Assembly (NCBI RefSeq): GCF_900156175.1
Contig: NZ_FTMV01000005.1
Span: 124,001-188,000, forward strand
Direction: 5' to 3'
Source: Janthinobacterium sp. TND4EL3
GTDB taxonomy: Bacteria > Pseudomonadota > Gammaproteobacteria > Burkholderiales > Burkholderiaceae_D
DNA length: 64,000 nucleotides
A program made the translations under genes and the position numbers. Below the pieces are notes generated by a model that was not told where the DNA came from, ran no database searches, and saw only the letters and a program-made list of their open reading frames with translations. This document shows, piece by piece, positions 36,140 to 46,621 of the stretch; the stretch's first letter is position 1; every line of letters starts with the position of its first letter.

Positions 36140-39100
36140 ATGGAAATGGTAATGCAAGAGGCCGGCGCTCCGGCAGGTTCACCGCAAGCCCCGCAAGGGC
36201 CCGCATTTGTCCACTTGCGCGTGCACTCGGAGTATTCGATCGTCGACGGCCTGGTGCGCATCGATGACGTGGTCAAGGCGGCGGCCAAGGACAAGCAGGT
36301 GGCGCTGGCCGTCACCGATTTGTCGAACCTGTTTGGCATGGTCAAGTTCTACAAGGAAGCGCGCGGCAAGGGCATCAAGCCCATCGTCGGCGTCGACGTG
36401 TGGATCACGAATGACGACAACCGCGAAAAACCGTCGCGCCTGCTGCTGCTGGCGAAGAACCGCATGGGCTATCTGCAGCTGTGCGAACTGCTGTCGACGG
36501 CCTGGCTGACCAACCAGTACAAGGGCCGCGCCGAACTGCGCATCGAGTGGCTGCAGGCGCTGGCGACGAATACCTATGACCTGTACCCGGGCGAAAGCGC
36601 GGCCAATGGCTTGATCGCGCTGTCCGGCGCGCACTTCGGCGATGTCGGCATTGCCATCGAGAATGGCAACCTGGCCCTGGCCGAGCGCAATGCGCAGCGC
36701 TGGGCCGAGATTTTCCCTGGCCATTTCTATATCGAAATCCAGCGCGGCGGCCAGGCCAACCAGGAGGCGCAGGTGCGCCACGCGGTGGCGCTGGCGGCCA
36801 AGCTGGGCTTGCCCGTGGTGGCGACGCATCCCGTGCAATTTATTTCCCCAGAGGAATTTATTGCCCATGAAGCCCGTACCTGTATCGCCGAAGGCGAGAT
36901 GCTGGCCAACGCCAAGCGCGTGAAGCGCTTCAATGACAGCCAGCGCTTCCTGTCGCAGGCGGATATGCAGGAACTGTTCGCCGACTTGCCGGCCGCGCTG
37001 GCCAATTCCGTGGAAATCGCCAAGCGCTGCAACCTGACCTTGACCCTGGGCAAGCCGCAACTGCCGAATTTCCCCACGCCGCCCGGCATGACAATCGACC
37101 AGTTCCTCGTCGCCGAATCGCAGGCGGGCTTGGAAAAACGGCTATTGCAGCTGTATCCCGATCCCGAACGCCGCGAAAAGGAGCGTCCGCGCTATGAATC
37201 GCGCTTGAAATTCGAGACGGACACGATCTGTAACATGAAATTCCCCGGCTACTTCCTCATCGTGGCCGAGTTTATCCAGTGGGCCAAGGAAAACGGCGTG
37301 CCCGTCGGTCCGGGCCGCGGTTCGGGCGCCGGTTCGCTGGTGGCGTATTCGCTGCTCATTACCGACCTCGATCCATTGCAATACAACCTGCTGTTCGAGC
37401 GCTTCCTGAATCCCGAACGCGTCTCGATGCCCGACTTCGATATTGACTTTTGCCAGGAAGGGCGCGACCGCGTCATTCAGCACGTCAAGGATTTGTATGG
37501 CAAGGAGGCGGTCTCGCAGATCGCCACCTTCGGTACCATGGCGGCCAAGGGCGCGATCCGCGACGTGGGCCGCGTGATGGACTTCGGCTACAACTTCTGC
37601 GATGGCATCTCGAAGCTGATTCCGTTCAAGCCCGGCAAACCTGTGTCGATCGCCGACGCCATCGAGGAAGAGCCGCTGCTCAAGGAGCGCCTTGAAAACG
37701 AGGAAGAGGTCAAGCAGCTGCTGGACCTGGCGCAGCAAGTCGAAGGCATCACGCGCAATATCGGCATGCACGCGGGGGGCGTGCTGATCGCCCCGGGCAA
37801 GCTGACGGATTTCTGCCCGCTGTACACGCAGGGCGGCGACTCGGGCGTCGTGTCGCAGTATGACAAGGACGACGTGGAAGCCGTCGGCCTCGTGAAGTTC
37901 GACTTTTTGGGCTTGACCACGCTGACGATTCTCGACCGCGCCGTGCGCTATATCAAGCAGCTCGATCCCGCGCAAGCTAATTTCGATTTGGCAACGTTGC
38001 CGCTGAACGACAAGCCGTCGTATGACCTGCTGACCAAGGCCAAGACCGTGGCCGTGTTCCAGCTGGAGTCGCGTGGCATGCAGGGCATGCTGAAAGACGC
38101 GCGTCCAGACCGCTTCGAAGACATTATCGCGCTCGTGGCGCTGTACCGTCCGGGCCCGATGGACCTGATTCCCGATTTCTGCAAACGCAAGCACGGCGAA
38201 CGTTTCGATTATCCCGATCCGCGCACGGAATCGATTCTGTCCGAAACCTACGGCATCATGGTGTACCAGGAGCAGGTGATGCAGATGGCGCAGATCGTCG
38301 GCGGCTACTCGCTGGGCGGCGCCGACATGCTGCGCCGCGCGATGGGTAAAAAGAAAGCCGAAGAGATGGCCGAGCACCGCGAGATATTCCGCGCCGGTGC
38401 GGCGAAAGATGGCTTGACGGCGGAAAAGGCCGACGAGATCTTCGACTTGATGGAAAAGTTCGCCGGCTACGGTTTCAACAAATCGCACGCCGCCGCTTAC
38501 GCCCTGCTGTCGTACCACACGGCGTATCTGAAAGCGCACCACACGGCCGCCTTCATGGCCGCCAACTTGTCGCTGGCCATGGACGACACGGACAAGATCA
38601 AGATCCTGGTGGAAGACTCGCTGGAAATCTGTAAGTTGACCTTGTTGCCGCCGGATATCAACGAATCCGATTACCGCTTTACGCCGAGCGGCGAGGCGCC
38701 ATCCGTCAGCGGCAAGAAGGTCACGCAGATCCGCTACGGCCTCGGTGCCGTGAAGGGGTCCGGCCAGAACGCCATCGAAGCCATCATCGCGGCGCGCGAG
38801 GCGGGCGGCCCGTTCACGAGCCTGTTCGATTTCTGCAAGCGTGTTGATAAAAAGCAAATCAACCGCCGCACCATCGAATCGCTGATCCGCAGCGGCGCCT
38901 TCGACTGCCTGAAGGTCGACCGCGCCATCCTGCTCGCCTCCGTGGCCTTTGCCATGGAGTGCGCCGACCAGGCGGCCAAGGCGGCGAATCAGGTGAGCCT
39001 GTTTGGCGGCGACGACAGCGACATGGTGGCGCCGCCCGAGTACGTGAAAGTGCCCGTGTGGACGGATAAACAGCGCCTGACGGAAGAAAAGATCGCGCTG

Positions 39101-39688
39101 GGCTTCTATTTGTCCGGCCATTTGTTCGATTCGTATGCGCCCGAGGCGCGCCGTTTTGCGCGCACGAAACTGTCGGAGCTGTCGCCGTCGCGCGAACCGC
39201 GCATGATGGCGGGCGTCATCACGGGCTTGCGAACGCAGATGACGCAGCGCGGCAAGATCCTCATCGTCACCCTCGACGACAAGAGCGGTACCGTCGAGGT
39301 GACGGTGTACGGCGAATTGTTCGATTCCAACCGGAAAATCTTCAAGGAAGATGAATTCCTCGCCGTCGTGGGCAAGGTGTCGGAAGACCGTTTCTCGGGT
39401 GGCTTGCGCATCACTGCCGAGAGCGCCTTCGACATCATCGCCGCGCGCGTGCAATACGGCCGGCAACTGGGCCTGACTCTGCCCACGACGCTGGACATGA
39501 AGCGCATCAGCGACGTGATCATGCCGCACCGGGCTGAGGACGGATTGCCGATCGCCGCCAAGGTCAGCCCGCAAGGCGTCAGTTGCGTGCTGCAATTCGG
39601 TGACGCGTGGCGTGTGGCGCCGTCCGATGAGCTGCAGACGGCGCTCGAGCAGGTACTGGGCGCGCAAGAGGTGGCGGTCGAATACTGA
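36140..39688 (+). CDS. dnaE: DNA polymerase III alpha subunit
   Basis: 1,182 residues, replicative polymerase. Domains in order: PHP ([17 protein letters not shown]), the catalytic region with [17 protein letters not shown] and the acidic triad segment [16 protein letters not shown], the thumb/fingers region with [20 protein letters not shown], HhH, then an OB fold ([20 protein letters not shown]). Several in-frame starts lie close together (TTG 36119; ATG 36140, 36146, 36152); 36140 is chosen as the first ATG. Confidence 0.97.
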   Translation: MEMVMQEAGAPAGSPQAPQGPAFVHLRVHSEYSIVDGLVRIDDVVKAAAKDKQVALAVTDLSNLFGMVKFYKEARGKGIKPIVGVDVWITNDDNREKPSRLLLLAKNRMGYLQLCELLSTAWLTNQYKGRAELRIEWLQALATNTYDLYPGESAANGLIALSGAHFGDVGIAIENGNLALAERNAQRWAEIFPGHFYIEIQRGGQANQEAQVRHAVALAAKLGLPVVATHPVQFISPEEFIAHEARTCIAEGEMLANAKRVKRFNDSQRFLSQADMQELFADLPAALANSVEIAKRCNLTLTLGKPQLPNFPTPPGMTIDQFLVAESQAGLEKRLLQLYPDPERREKERPRYESRLKFETDTICNMKFPGYFLIVAEFIQWAKENGVPVGPGRGSGAGSLVAYSLLITDLDPLQYNLLFERFLNPERVSMPDFDIDFCQEGRDRVIQHVKDLYGKEAVSQIATFGTMAAKGAIRDVGRVMDFGYNFCDGISKLIPFKPGKPVSIADAIEEEPLLKERLENEEEVKQLLDLAQQVEGITRNIGMHAGGVLIAPGKLTDFCPLYTQGGDSGVVSQYDKDDVEAVGLVKFDFLGLTTLTILDRAVRYIKQLDPAQANFDLATLPLNDKPSYDLLTKAKTVAVFQLESRGMQGMLKDARPDRFEDIIALVALYRPGPMDLIPDFCKRKHGERFDYPDPRTESILSETYGIMVYQEQVMQMAQIVGGYSLGGADMLRRAMGKKKAEEMAEHREIFRAGAAKDGLTAEKADEIFDLMEKFAGYGFNKSHAAAYALLSYHTAYLKAHHTAAFMAANLSLAMDDTDKIKILVEDSLEICKLTLLPPDINESDYRFTPSGEAPSVSGKKVTQIRYGLGAVKGSGQNAIEAIIAAREAGGPFTSLFDFCKRVDKKQINRRTIESLIRSGAFDCLKVDRAILLASVAFAMECADQAAKAANQVSLFGGDDSDMVAPPEYVKVPVWTDKQRLTEEKIALGFYLSGHLFDSYAPEARRFARTKLSELSPSREPRMMAGVITGLRTQMTQRGKILIVTLDDKSGTVEVTVYGELFDSNRKIFKEDEFLAVVGKVSEDRFSGGLRITAESAFDIIAARVQYGRQLGLTLPTTLDMKRISDVIMPHRAEDGLPIAAKVSPQGVSCVLQFGDAWRVAPSDELQTALEQVLGAQEVAVEY

Positions 39689-39714
39689 CCGGCAAGCGCT
39701 CAGCCTGAAAAACA

Positions 39715-39752
39715 AAAGCCAAACCGCAGACATTCGGGTTTGGCTTTTTTTT
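39715..39752 (+). terminator. Intrinsic terminator after dnaE, probably bidirectional
   Basis: AGCCAAACC pairs with GGTTTGGCT (39737-39745) and is followed by seven or more Ts. The left side is A-rich, so it can also serve the converging small gene that ends at 39756. Confidence 0.85.
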
Positions 39753-39755
39753 CGT

Positions 39756-39986
39756 TTACATGTCTTTCAGGCCCGTGATCGCATAGCCCTTGGCGGCGAT
39801 CTGCTGGTGCGGGTGGTCGATATGGTAGTCGGGCAAGATCTGGGCATCGTCGGCCACTTCGCTGGCGCGCACTTCGAGTTGCCAGTCGGTATTGGTCACT
39901 TCTTCCGGAATGAGTTTTCCTTCCGGCACGGCGAGATAGGAAAAAATGCCGTCGTGCTCGGCCCGGCGGTAGATGTCTACGCGCAT
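39756..39986 (-). CDS. Small protein, DUF6139-like
   Basis: 76 residues, acidic. It begins MRVDIYRRAEHDGIFSYLAV and carries PEGKLIPEEVTNTDWQLE, a pattern I associate with DUF6139 of Oxalobacteraceae, function unknown. No signal peptide or membrane segment. It stands alone between dnaE (converging) and the virK-like gene. Confidence 0.6.
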   Translation of the reverse strand: MRVDIYRRAEHDGIFSYLAVPEGKLIPEEVTNTDWQLEVRASEVADDAQILPDYHIDHPHQQIAAKGYAITGLKDM

Positions 39987-40165
39987 GAATGCCTCCTGGT
40001 AAGCGTTGGGGGAACCGGCGCACCCGAGGTGCCCGCCGATAGTGCTAGCGTAACAGGATTATGCTCCAGACGGATTGTGCAACTGTGCTACAGGGGAGAA
40101 GGGGGGACGGCAATGGCGGCAGCTTGGGACGCGGGGGCGGGGCGTCGTGCACTGGCCAGCCCGTA

Positions 40166-41179
40166 TCAGGCGATGGCGGAGGTGTAATCGTCGTCGTCGA
40201 GATCGGCAAATTGGCGTGTATCGGCGGCCGCTGCCGCAGCGCCGGCTGTGGCAAACCCGACCGCGCAGCGATGGGAGTCGAGGCCGCTGCGCAGGCTGGC
40301 GATCATCGCCAGTGTCAACTCGTGGCGCTTGCGCGCCTCCGAGCGTTTTTTTGAAGGAATTTCTTCCAGCGCCGGCGCAGGCAGGTTTTCGCATGGCAAT
40401 TCAAAATCACCGTCCTGTCGTACTTGCGCCGTCAGTTCCTGCCATAGCGCATTGTAATCGGCGAACAAACGTCCTTTCTTGGCGGAATGGTGCACGGCAC
40501 GATTGATGTTGCCTACAAGAATCATTTTACGGCAGCCATGTTCGTGTCCCAGCTGTCGCACCAGGCGCACCATCAGGGTCTTGGGGCGCATGCCATGCAG
40601 GTCGCGTGTAGCCTCGCGCACGCGGTGCACGCTTTCCTGCCCCTTCGGGCCTTGCACACAGCCGACGCTCACGCCCAGGGTGGCATGCAGCTGGCTGCCG
40701 AAGAAGGAGAAGGCGATCGAATAGAGCACGTCGTTGTCGTCCATCAGTTGCAGCACCATTTCGCCTTCGCGATCCATGGGATGCAGCGAACACAGTTGCA
40801 GGTGGTAGGGAGCGCCCGATTTGCCGTGTACCGTGCCGAGGCGAACAGGACCCCGGGCCGCCTGAATCATCAGCTTGCCCCAGCCCTGCTGCAAGATGAA
40901 GTGGTAGTGTTCGGCCAGCAACTCCACGCGCTGGCGGCAGTTCAGCGTAAGGCTCAGGTAAGGGCGGTAAACCTTATGGATCATGTGCGGATAGGCTTGT
41001 ACCAGCTCATGAAAAACCGGATGCGAGTTCAGCAGTTGTAGCCAGCGGCGGGTTTGGCGCTGCTGCACGCCGGCGCGCAGATGCAGTTTAAGCAGTTCAC
41101 GCCAGCGGCGTATGCCGTTCGGCATCGCCATCAAGCCGTCAGACAAGGTAATAGTTGGCATCATCGTGCGCATGTCCAT
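40166..41179 (-). CDS. VirK/YbjX-family protein (DUF535)
   Basis: 337 residues. Family stretches include HPVFHELVQAYPHMIHKVYRPYL, LLAEHYHFILQQGWGKLM, YSIAFSFFGSQLHATLGVSVG, the CVQGPKG turn and RPKTLMVRLVRQLGHEHGC, all typical of VirK/YbjX. Members in enterobacteria influence envelope properties and antimicrobial peptide resistance; biochemical function is unknown. A poorly conserved acidic tail follows. It lies 31 bp after the Usp gene and is likely co-transcribed. The ATG at 41179 lacks a strong ribosome site; one at 41164 is possible. Confidence 0.83.
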   Translation of the reverse strand: MDMRTMMPTITLSDGLMAMPNGIRRWRELLKLHLRAGVQQRQTRRWLQLLNSHPVFHELVQAYPHMIHKVYRPYLSLTLNCRQRVELLAEHYHFILQQGWGKLMIQAARGPVRLGTVHGKSGAPYHLQLCSLHPMDREGEMVLQLMDDNDVLYSIAFSFFGSQLHATLGVSVGCVQGPKGQESVHRVREATRDLHGMRPKTLMVRLVRQLGHEHGCRKMILVGNINRAVHHSAKKGRLFADYNALWQELTAQVRQDGDFELPCENLPAPALEEIPSKKRSEARKRHELTLAMIASLRSGLDSHRCAVGFATAGAAAAAADTRQFADLDDDDYTSAIA

Positions 41180-41210
41180 GATAAAGGAAGAACGTCTGAA
41201 TCGTTTCGGT

Positions 41211-41756
41211 TCAGACGGGTACCGGGCTGCTGACGCCCTCGTGGTTTGCCAGCAGGATGGTGGTGCCGCGGCTGCCACGCGCCAGTTTTCCCGCCAGTCC
41301 ACCCGAAAAATGGCGTGGCCAGGTGCTGTGCCTGTGCGCTGGCAGGATCACTTCATGGCATCCCAGCAGTTCGGCCGTATCGAGTATCGTGAACAGCAAC
41401 TCGCCGGCGAAAATGTGGGTGCTGAAATCGATACGCGAACGGCTCAGGTAAAGGCCCGCCTCGTGCATCATCTGTTGTGTGGCTGCATCGAGCATGCTGC
41501 CTACCCCGTCACCGGCGCTCTGTTGCGGTACGCCCTCCGTCTGGCGGGATGGCGCCGGCGTCACGTGCAACAGGCTGACGCGGACCTTGATGCCCCATTC
41601 CTGCATTCGCCGGGCGTAGCGCGCACCATAGATGATGTCGCTGGTACGCTTGACGGGCAGGAGCAGCTGCAGCGTCGCCTGGCCCGGCTGGCCGCAAGTG
41701 TCCGCGGCGCTGTCGGGGGCGTGGGTACGTTGCGGGGCAAGGCGCGATGCAGGCAT
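41211..41756 (-). CDS. Universal stress protein family protein
   Basis: 181 residues. The core has a UspA-like fold: LQLLLPVKRTSDIIYGARYA at the start, VSLLHVTPAP, IFAGELLFTILDTAELLGCHEVILP, then GLAGKLARGSRGTTILLA in place of the ATP-binding GSV..V motif. The G-2x-G-9x-G(S/T) spacing is only partly preserved, so nucleotide binding is uncertain. The first 30 residues are a Pro/Ala-rich extension. It is followed by the VirK-like gene. Confidence 0.75.
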   Translation of the reverse strand: MPASRLAPQRTHAPDSAADTCGQPGQATLQLLLPVKRTSDIIYGARYARRMQEWGIKVRVSLLHVTPAPSRQTEGVPQQSAGDGVGSMLDAATQQMMHEAGLYLSRSRIDFSTHIFAGELLFTILDTAELLGCHEVILPAHRHSTWPRHFSGGLAGKLARGSRGTTILLANHEGVSSPVPV

Positions 41757-41859
41757 GGACAGGGCGGCAGTGGAAGGAAAACCGTGTCATGTTATCCATG
41801 CCCTCATGCCCTGTAAATTGGCGAAACAGCGTACGGGTTCCCCTTATGCCTCCCCTGTT

Positions 41860-42681
41860 TTAATAGCGGTAGGTGACATACACGGCACCGATGGGCGATG
41901 TCTTGCGCTGCACGATGGGGCTCTTGGCCGCGTCGCCCATCCGGTGCTCGACACCGATCAAGGTATTGACGCCCCAGCGGGCGTCGATGCGGTGTTCCCA
42001 GTTGACGGTGGCCTGCGCCTCATAGAAGCCGCCCTTGGGCGTGTATTGCTTGAATGAGGTCTTCGCCGCCTGAGCCGCCGTCACGCCATACATGGTCTGC
42101 ACGTATTTGCGCTCGCCCCAGCCCAGCTGGCCACTGATGGTCACGCTGTCCTGCTGCACGCCCTTGGCGTCGGCCCTTCCGTAGACCTGGCCGCTGGCGC
42201 CGAAATGCATGTTTGCGCCATTTTCGCGATTTGACAGGGGAATGTCGCTCGCGACGCTCAGCGACAGGCCTGGCATGGGAGAGTAGGCGGCATTGAGCAG
42301 GGCGCTGGCGTTGCCCTTGACTTCGCCCATGCCCTTCAGGAAATCGCTACCGCCCCAGCCATTGACGCCCTTGCGCTTGTGGTCCTCGCGGTTGCCCCGG
42401 TAGCCCAGCGCCGCGCTGTAGCTGAAGGGGCCGGCCTGGCCGCCGTAGCCGATGCCGCGCGAGGTGCTGATGAACAGGCCATTGGCCATGGCGTAGTCGA
42501 GAATGATCAGCGGCGAGGCGGACAGCTTGTCGGAGCCGGAATAGCTGGACACGGCGGCAACGCCGCCGCCGATGGTGAAGACATTTTCTGAGACAGGCTC
42601 GGCTGCAGCTGCGGCCAACGGGTTCAAGGTCAGGCCGCAGGCCAGTGCCAGCGAGGTCAACAGGGTAGTAGGTGCGTGCAT
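41860..42681 (-). CDS. MipA/OmpV-family outer-membrane protein
   Basis: 273 residues with a signal peptide (LLTSLALACGLTLNPLAAAA). The mature protein is rich in alternating aromatic and small residues and ends in YVTYRY, an aromatic terminus typical of BAM-inserted barrels. FTIGGGVAAVSSYSGSD at the start and the VGVEHR-like strand near the end fit MipA/OmpV. Some members scaffold peptidoglycan enzymes and others are porin-like. It is divergent from a two-component system (157 bp between starts), which probably controls it. Confidence 0.88.
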   Translation of the reverse strand: MHAPTTLLTSLALACGLTLNPLAAAAAEPVSENVFTIGGGVAAVSSYSGSDKLSASPLIILDYAMANGLFISTSRGIGYGGQAGPFSYSAALGYRGNREDHKRKGVNGWGGSDFLKGMGEVKGNASALLNAAYSPMPGLSLSVASDIPLSNRENGANMHFGASGQVYGRADAKGVQQDSVTISGQLGWGERKYVQTMYGVTAAQAAKTSFKQYTPKGGFYEAQATVNWEHRIDARWGVNTLIGVEHRMGDAAKSPIVQRKTSPIGAVYVTYRY

Positions 42682-42838
42682 GGAGTTTTCCGTCAGGTGG
42701 AGAACCGAGGCCGGAGTGGCTCGATTGACTGTGGCCAGTATCGGCCTGTGTCATGAAGGAAAAATGAGCCTTTTATTAAGATTGCATGAAGAGCGCTTCT
42801 TTACCCATTCTTCAGCTTGCGGTGGTTTAATACTCATC

Positions 42839-43525
42839 ATGAAGATACTGCTGATTGAAGACGATATGGACCTGGGCAATGGCGTGCGTATCGCGTTGCG
42901 CGACCAGGGCATGCAAGTGGTGTGGGTACGCAGCCTGGAGGATGCGGCGCGCAGCCTGGAACATGACAGTTGTGAGCTGGTCCTGCTGGACTTGGGCCTG
43001 CCCGACGGCGATGGCCTCGACCTGCTGGCCAGATTGCGGGCAGCCCGCCTGCCTGTGCTGATCCTCAGCGCCCGCGATACCCTGGAACAGCGCTTGCGTG
43101 GCCTGGACGCCGGCGCCGATGATTATCTGGTGAAACCATTCGTGCTGGCCGAGCTGCTCTCGCGCGTGCGTGCGCTGGCGCGCCGCAGCTACGGTTTCGA
43201 CGGCGACACCATCGAGCTGCGCGGCTTGCTGCTGCAAGTACCCACGCGCCGGGTCAGCGTACACGGGCGCCCGGTGGAACTGACGGCCAGTGAATATGCC
43301 TTGCTGAAAACCTTGCTGATGCGCGCCAACCGCGTCATCACGCGCCGCGTGCTGGAAGAACATATCCTGCCGGGCGGGCTGGCCAATGCCAGCAATACTC
43401 TCGATGTGCATATGGGTAACCTGCGCCGCAAGATAGGCGAAGGCTATATCCGTACTGTGCGCGGCGTCGGCTATGTCATCGACCAGCACGGTGAAACCTC
43501 CGCTCAGCCCGGTACCGGCGCATGA
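42839..43525 (+). CDS. OmpR-family response regulator
   Basis: 228 residues. Receiver domain with the acidic pocket EDD, phosphoacceptor Asp51 (LLDLGLPDGDG) and conserved Lys in YLVKPF; then a winged-helix DNA-binding domain (ELTASEYALLKTLLMRANRV, TLDVHMGNLRRKIGEGYIRT, VRGVGYV). It resembles the QseB/PmrA group. Its stop overlaps the kinase start by 4 bp. Confidence 0.93.
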   Translation: MKILLIEDDMDLGNGVRIALRDQGMQVVWVRSLEDAARSLEHDSCELVLLDLGLPDGDGLDLLARLRAARLPVLILSARDTLEQRLRGLDAGADDYLVKPFVLAELLSRVRALARRSYGFDGDTIELRGLLLQVPTRRVSVHGRPVELTASEYALLKTLLMRANRVITRRVLEEHILPGGLANASNTLDVHMGNLRRKIGEGYIRTVRGVGYVIDQHGETSAQPGTGA

Positions 43526-44913
43526 TGGGACGTTTCTGGCAGATATTGTGGCGCCCCACGCTGGTACGCCGCCTGATGATGGCGCAAATGCTGATGCTGA
43601 CCGTGCTGTGGAGCCTGGCTGTCGCCTATGTGCTGATCGAGGGCACGGGCGAAGCGAGCAATGTGAGCCGCGGCGTGCTGCGCGCCATCATCAGTGTGGC
43701 CGACAACCTGGCCGACCAGCCGCAGCGTCAGCAGCAAAGCCTGCGCGCAATAGATGTAGCCTTGCGCGAGGAGTTTGAAACGGGGCAGGTGCCGGAACTG
43801 GCGCCGCGCATCCTGGTCTGGCGTGACGGCAAGCTGGTCTACAAGTCGCCCGATGCGCCCAGTGGCATCCGCAGCGCCGGCCCCGAGCAGATGGAAGTGG
43901 TGTATGTCAAAGGGCAGGCCTGGCGCAGCCGCAGCCTGGCCGAGGGCGCCACGCGCGTGACCGTACTGGAGGCGGGCGGTGCCTGGCAATTCTTCGTCAC
44001 CATCAATTCACGTGGTTACTACCTGCTGCCGTTACTAATCAGTTTGCCTTTCCTGCTGTTGCCGGCCTGGCTGTCGATCCGCCTGGCCATGCGCCCGTGG
44101 CGCAAGGTGGCGCAGGAGGTGGCGGCGCGTGGGCCGCAGGACTTGCGTCCGCTGACGTTCAAGCCGCCGCACGGCGAATTGGCGGCGCTGGTCGACAACA
44201 TCAATGCGCTGCTGCAACGTGTCGACACGAGCGCCGCGCGCGAGCGCAGCTTCATCGCGGACGCCACGCATGAGCTGCGTACTCCGCTGGCGGCCATGCG
44301 CGTCAACGTCGAGGCCTTGCAGGGCCAGACGCATGATCCACGCCAGCAGGAGTTGTTGGACGGCATCCTGAACAGCGGTAACCGGGCCGCGCGTTTGGTG
44401 GGCCAGTTGCTGCAGCTGACGCGCAGCGAGGTGCAGGCGGAGGCGGGTGAGCAACTCCGGCTGCAGGCGCTCGATACCTTGTTGCAAGATCGCCTGGCGG
44501 CCCTGTCCGGTCTGGCGCAAGCGGGCGGCATCGAGCTGGAGTTGCAGTCCAGCGTGTCGCTGCGCGTGCCAGGCCAGCGTGAAAGCCTGGTCTCACTGAT
44601 CGACAACCTGGTGGAAAACGCCATCAAGTACAGCCCGCGTGGCAGCAGCGTGACGGTATCGCTGCATGCGGAGCGGGGCCATGCGGTACTGCATGTAGCC
44701 GACCAGGGACCGGGCATCGCCCCGGCCCTGTATGAACGCGTGTTCGACCGCTTCTTCCGTGCGCCCCAGCAGGCGCAGCCTGGCAGCGGCCTGGGCCTGT
44801 CCATCGTTGCTTCGGTGATACGCCAGCATGGCGGGACGATCCAGTTGCATCGCGGCAACGGTGGCCTGGGCTTGCTGGTGGAGGTGAGGCTGCCGCTGGG
44901 CCCCGATGCTTGA
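43522..44913 (+). CDS. Sensor histidine kinase partner of the OmpR-family regulator
   Basis: 463 residues. TM1 is about 18-40, a periplasmic sensor spans about 41-165, and TM2 about 166-188 precedes a HAMP-like region. The H box has His250 (ADATHELRTPLAAMRVN), with N box NLVENAIKYSPRG, G1 DQGPGIAP and G2 GSGLGLSI. The layout matches QseC-type kinases. The stimulus is not evident from sequence; the divergent MipA/OmpV gene points to envelope stress or cationic peptides (inference). Confidence 0.93.
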   Translation: MMGRFWQILWRPTLVRRLMMAQMLMLTVLWSLAVAYVLIEGTGEASNVSRGVLRAIISVADNLADQPQRQQQSLRAIDVALREEFETGQVPELAPRILVWRDGKLVYKSPDAPSGIRSAGPEQMEVVYVKGQAWRSRSLAEGATRVTVLEAGGAWQFFVTINSRGYYLLPLLISLPFLLLPAWLSIRLAMRPWRKVAQEVAARGPQDLRPLTFKPPHGELAALVDNINALLQRVDTSAARERSFIADATHELRTPLAAMRVNVEALQGQTHDPRQQELLDGILNSGNRAARLVGQLLQLTRSEVQAEAGEQLRLQALDTLLQDRLAALSGLAQAGGIELELQSSVSLRVPGQRESLVSLIDNLVENAIKYSPRGSSVTVSLHAERGHAVLHVADQGPGIAPALYERVFDRFFRAPQQAQPGSGLGLSIVASVIRQHGGTIQLHRGNGGLGLLVEVRLPLGPDA

Positions 44914-44992
44914 GGTATTGTGCATGGATGTTGTGTGAATATTATCATGTGTGCATATAACGCAAGATAGCATGGCGTGACGCACGACGGCG

Positions 44993-46621
44993 ATGCATAA
45001 TGCGGGACAGCCAGAAAACACCGTTATGCACCGTATCCATTCCCCCTACCTGCAGTATCCCGCCTTCATCGGCCTGTATCTGCTGTTTGACTGGGCCACT
45101 TATATCGATCCGATGTATGGATTGAACATCACGCCATGGAATCCCGACCCTGCCTTGGGCCTGGTTTTCTGGCTGATCCATGGCCGCAAGGCGGCGCTGC
45201 CGTGGTTTATTGCCTTGCTGGCAGGCGAGGTGCTGGTGCGCGGCATGCCCGCCGGCTTGCCGTTGACCTTGCTGTGCTCGGCGTGGCTGGTACTCGGCTA
45301 TGGTGGTATCGGCACGGCCCTGCGCCGCAGTTTTAGCAGCAGCGATATCTTCGATAGCCGGCGCCGCCTGGTCACCTGGGTCGCCATCGTCCTGTTCGGC
45401 ACCATGTTCAACGCCTTTGGCTATATCTCGCTGCTGTCGCTGACCGGGCGTATCCCCGCCGGCGAGTGGGTGACGGCAGTATGGCGTTTCGGCATCGGCG
45501 ACACGGTAGGCATGGTCGTCTCGATGCCGCTGATCTGGGTGCTGTTCAGTGAGCGGGGGCGCGAACGCCTGCGTACAGCTGTTTGGCACTGGGAAACCCT
45601 GGCCTATCTGGCTCTGGCCAGCTTCGTGCTGTGGAGCGTCTTTGGCTCCATCGTACGTTCTGAATACAAGCATTTCTATTTCCTGTTTCTCCCCGTGATC
45701 TGGGCCGCGTCGCGCCAGGGTTTGTATGGCGCCGTACTGGCCGTGTTCGTGTTGCAACTTTGCATCATCACCCTCGTGAAATGGTCGCATGCGGTCGATA
45801 TCCAGTTCTATGAATTACAGATGCTCGATGCGGTGCTGGCGCTGGTGGGTTTTTTTATCGGCATTGTCGTCGACGAAATACGCCAGGTGGCCGACGAACT
45901 CAAGCACACGATGCGCCTCGCGGCCGCCGGCGAGATGGCGGCCGCCCTGGCGCATGAGCTGAATCAGCCGCTGACGGCCTTGTCGACGTATGGCAAGGCG
46001 TGCGAATACCTGCTGGAACGGGGCGAGAGCGGCGCCTTGCTGCAAAGCGCAGTCGGCCATATGATCGTCGAATCGGGACGGGCCGCTGAAGTGGTGCGCC
46101 GCCTGCGTGATTTTTTCCGTACGGGCGCGATGCAGCTCGAAGCGGTGGAGGCGAGCGCCTTGGTCGATGGCATGGCGCGCCAGTTTGCGCCGTTGTTCCA
46201 TGAGCATGGCATCGAACTGGTGCTGGCGCCGCCCTCGCCGCTGGCCGTGAATGCCGACCGCCTGCAGATCGAACTGGTGCTGCGTAACCTGCTGGCCAAT
46301 GCGCAGGAGGCTGTGCTGGGCCAGCCGCGCGGGCAGCGCCGCATCACGGTGTCAGCCGAGCGGCTTGAGGGCGGGCGGTTGCGGTTGTCCGTGGAAGATA
46401 GCGGGCCGGGCATTTCCAATAGCCTGGCGGCGCGCCTGTTCGAACCCTTTGTGTCGACCAAGGCCAGCGGCCTGGGACTGGGCCTGGTGCTTAGCCGTGC
46501 TATTGTCGAAGCGCATGGTGGCCAGCTATGGGCTGAAGTGGGCAAGCATGGTATTTTTCGTTTTGTCTTGCCCCTGGCGCGCGTCAGTGCGGCGGCTACA
46601 GGAGAGTATGGTGACAAGTAA
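44993..46621 (+). CDS. MASE1-type membrane sensor histidine kinase
   Basis: 542 residues. About eight hydrophobic helices (residues 20-295) contain the MASE1-like WNPDPALGLVFWLIHGRKAA and FNAFGYISLLSLTGRI. There is no PAS domain. The kinase core has His321 in ALAHELNQPLTALSTYGKAC, NLLANAQEAV, DSGPGIS and GLGLGLVLSR, the FixL/NtrB-like HPK4 style. An ATG at 45026 is an alternative start. Its end overlaps the downstream regulator by 14 bp, marking a cognate pair. Confidence 0.9.
   Translation: MHNAGQPENTVMHRIHSPYLQYPAFIGLYLLFDWATYIDPMYGLNITPWNPDPALGLVFWLIHGRKAALPWFIALLAGEVLVRGMPAGLPLTLLCSAWLVLGYGGIGTALRRSFSSSDIFDSRRRLVTWVAIVLFGTMFNAFGYISLLSLTGRIPAGEWVTAVWRFGIGDTVGMVVSMPLIWVLFSERGRERLRTAVWHWETLAYLALASFVLWSVFGSIVRSEYKHFYFLFLPVIWAASRQGLYGAVLAVFVLQLCIITLVKWSHAVDIQFYELQMLDAVLALVGFFIGIVVDEIRQVADELKHTMRLAAAGEMAAALAHELNQPLTALSTYGKACEYLLERGESGALLQSAVGHMIVESGRAAEVVRRLRDFFRTGAMQLEAVEASALVDGMARQFAPLFHEHGIELVLAPPSPLAVNADRLQIELVLRNLLANAQEAVLGQPRGQRRITVSAERLEGGRLRLSVEDSGPGISNSLAARLFEPFVSTKASGLGLGLVLSRAIVEAHGGQLWAEVGKHGIFRFVLPLARVSAAATGEYGDK

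Noticed and set aside
37142-39733. 863-codon open frame opposite dnaE
   Set aside because: It is fully antisense to a clearly conserved gene and is a by-product of GC-rich codon usage; no motif is present.
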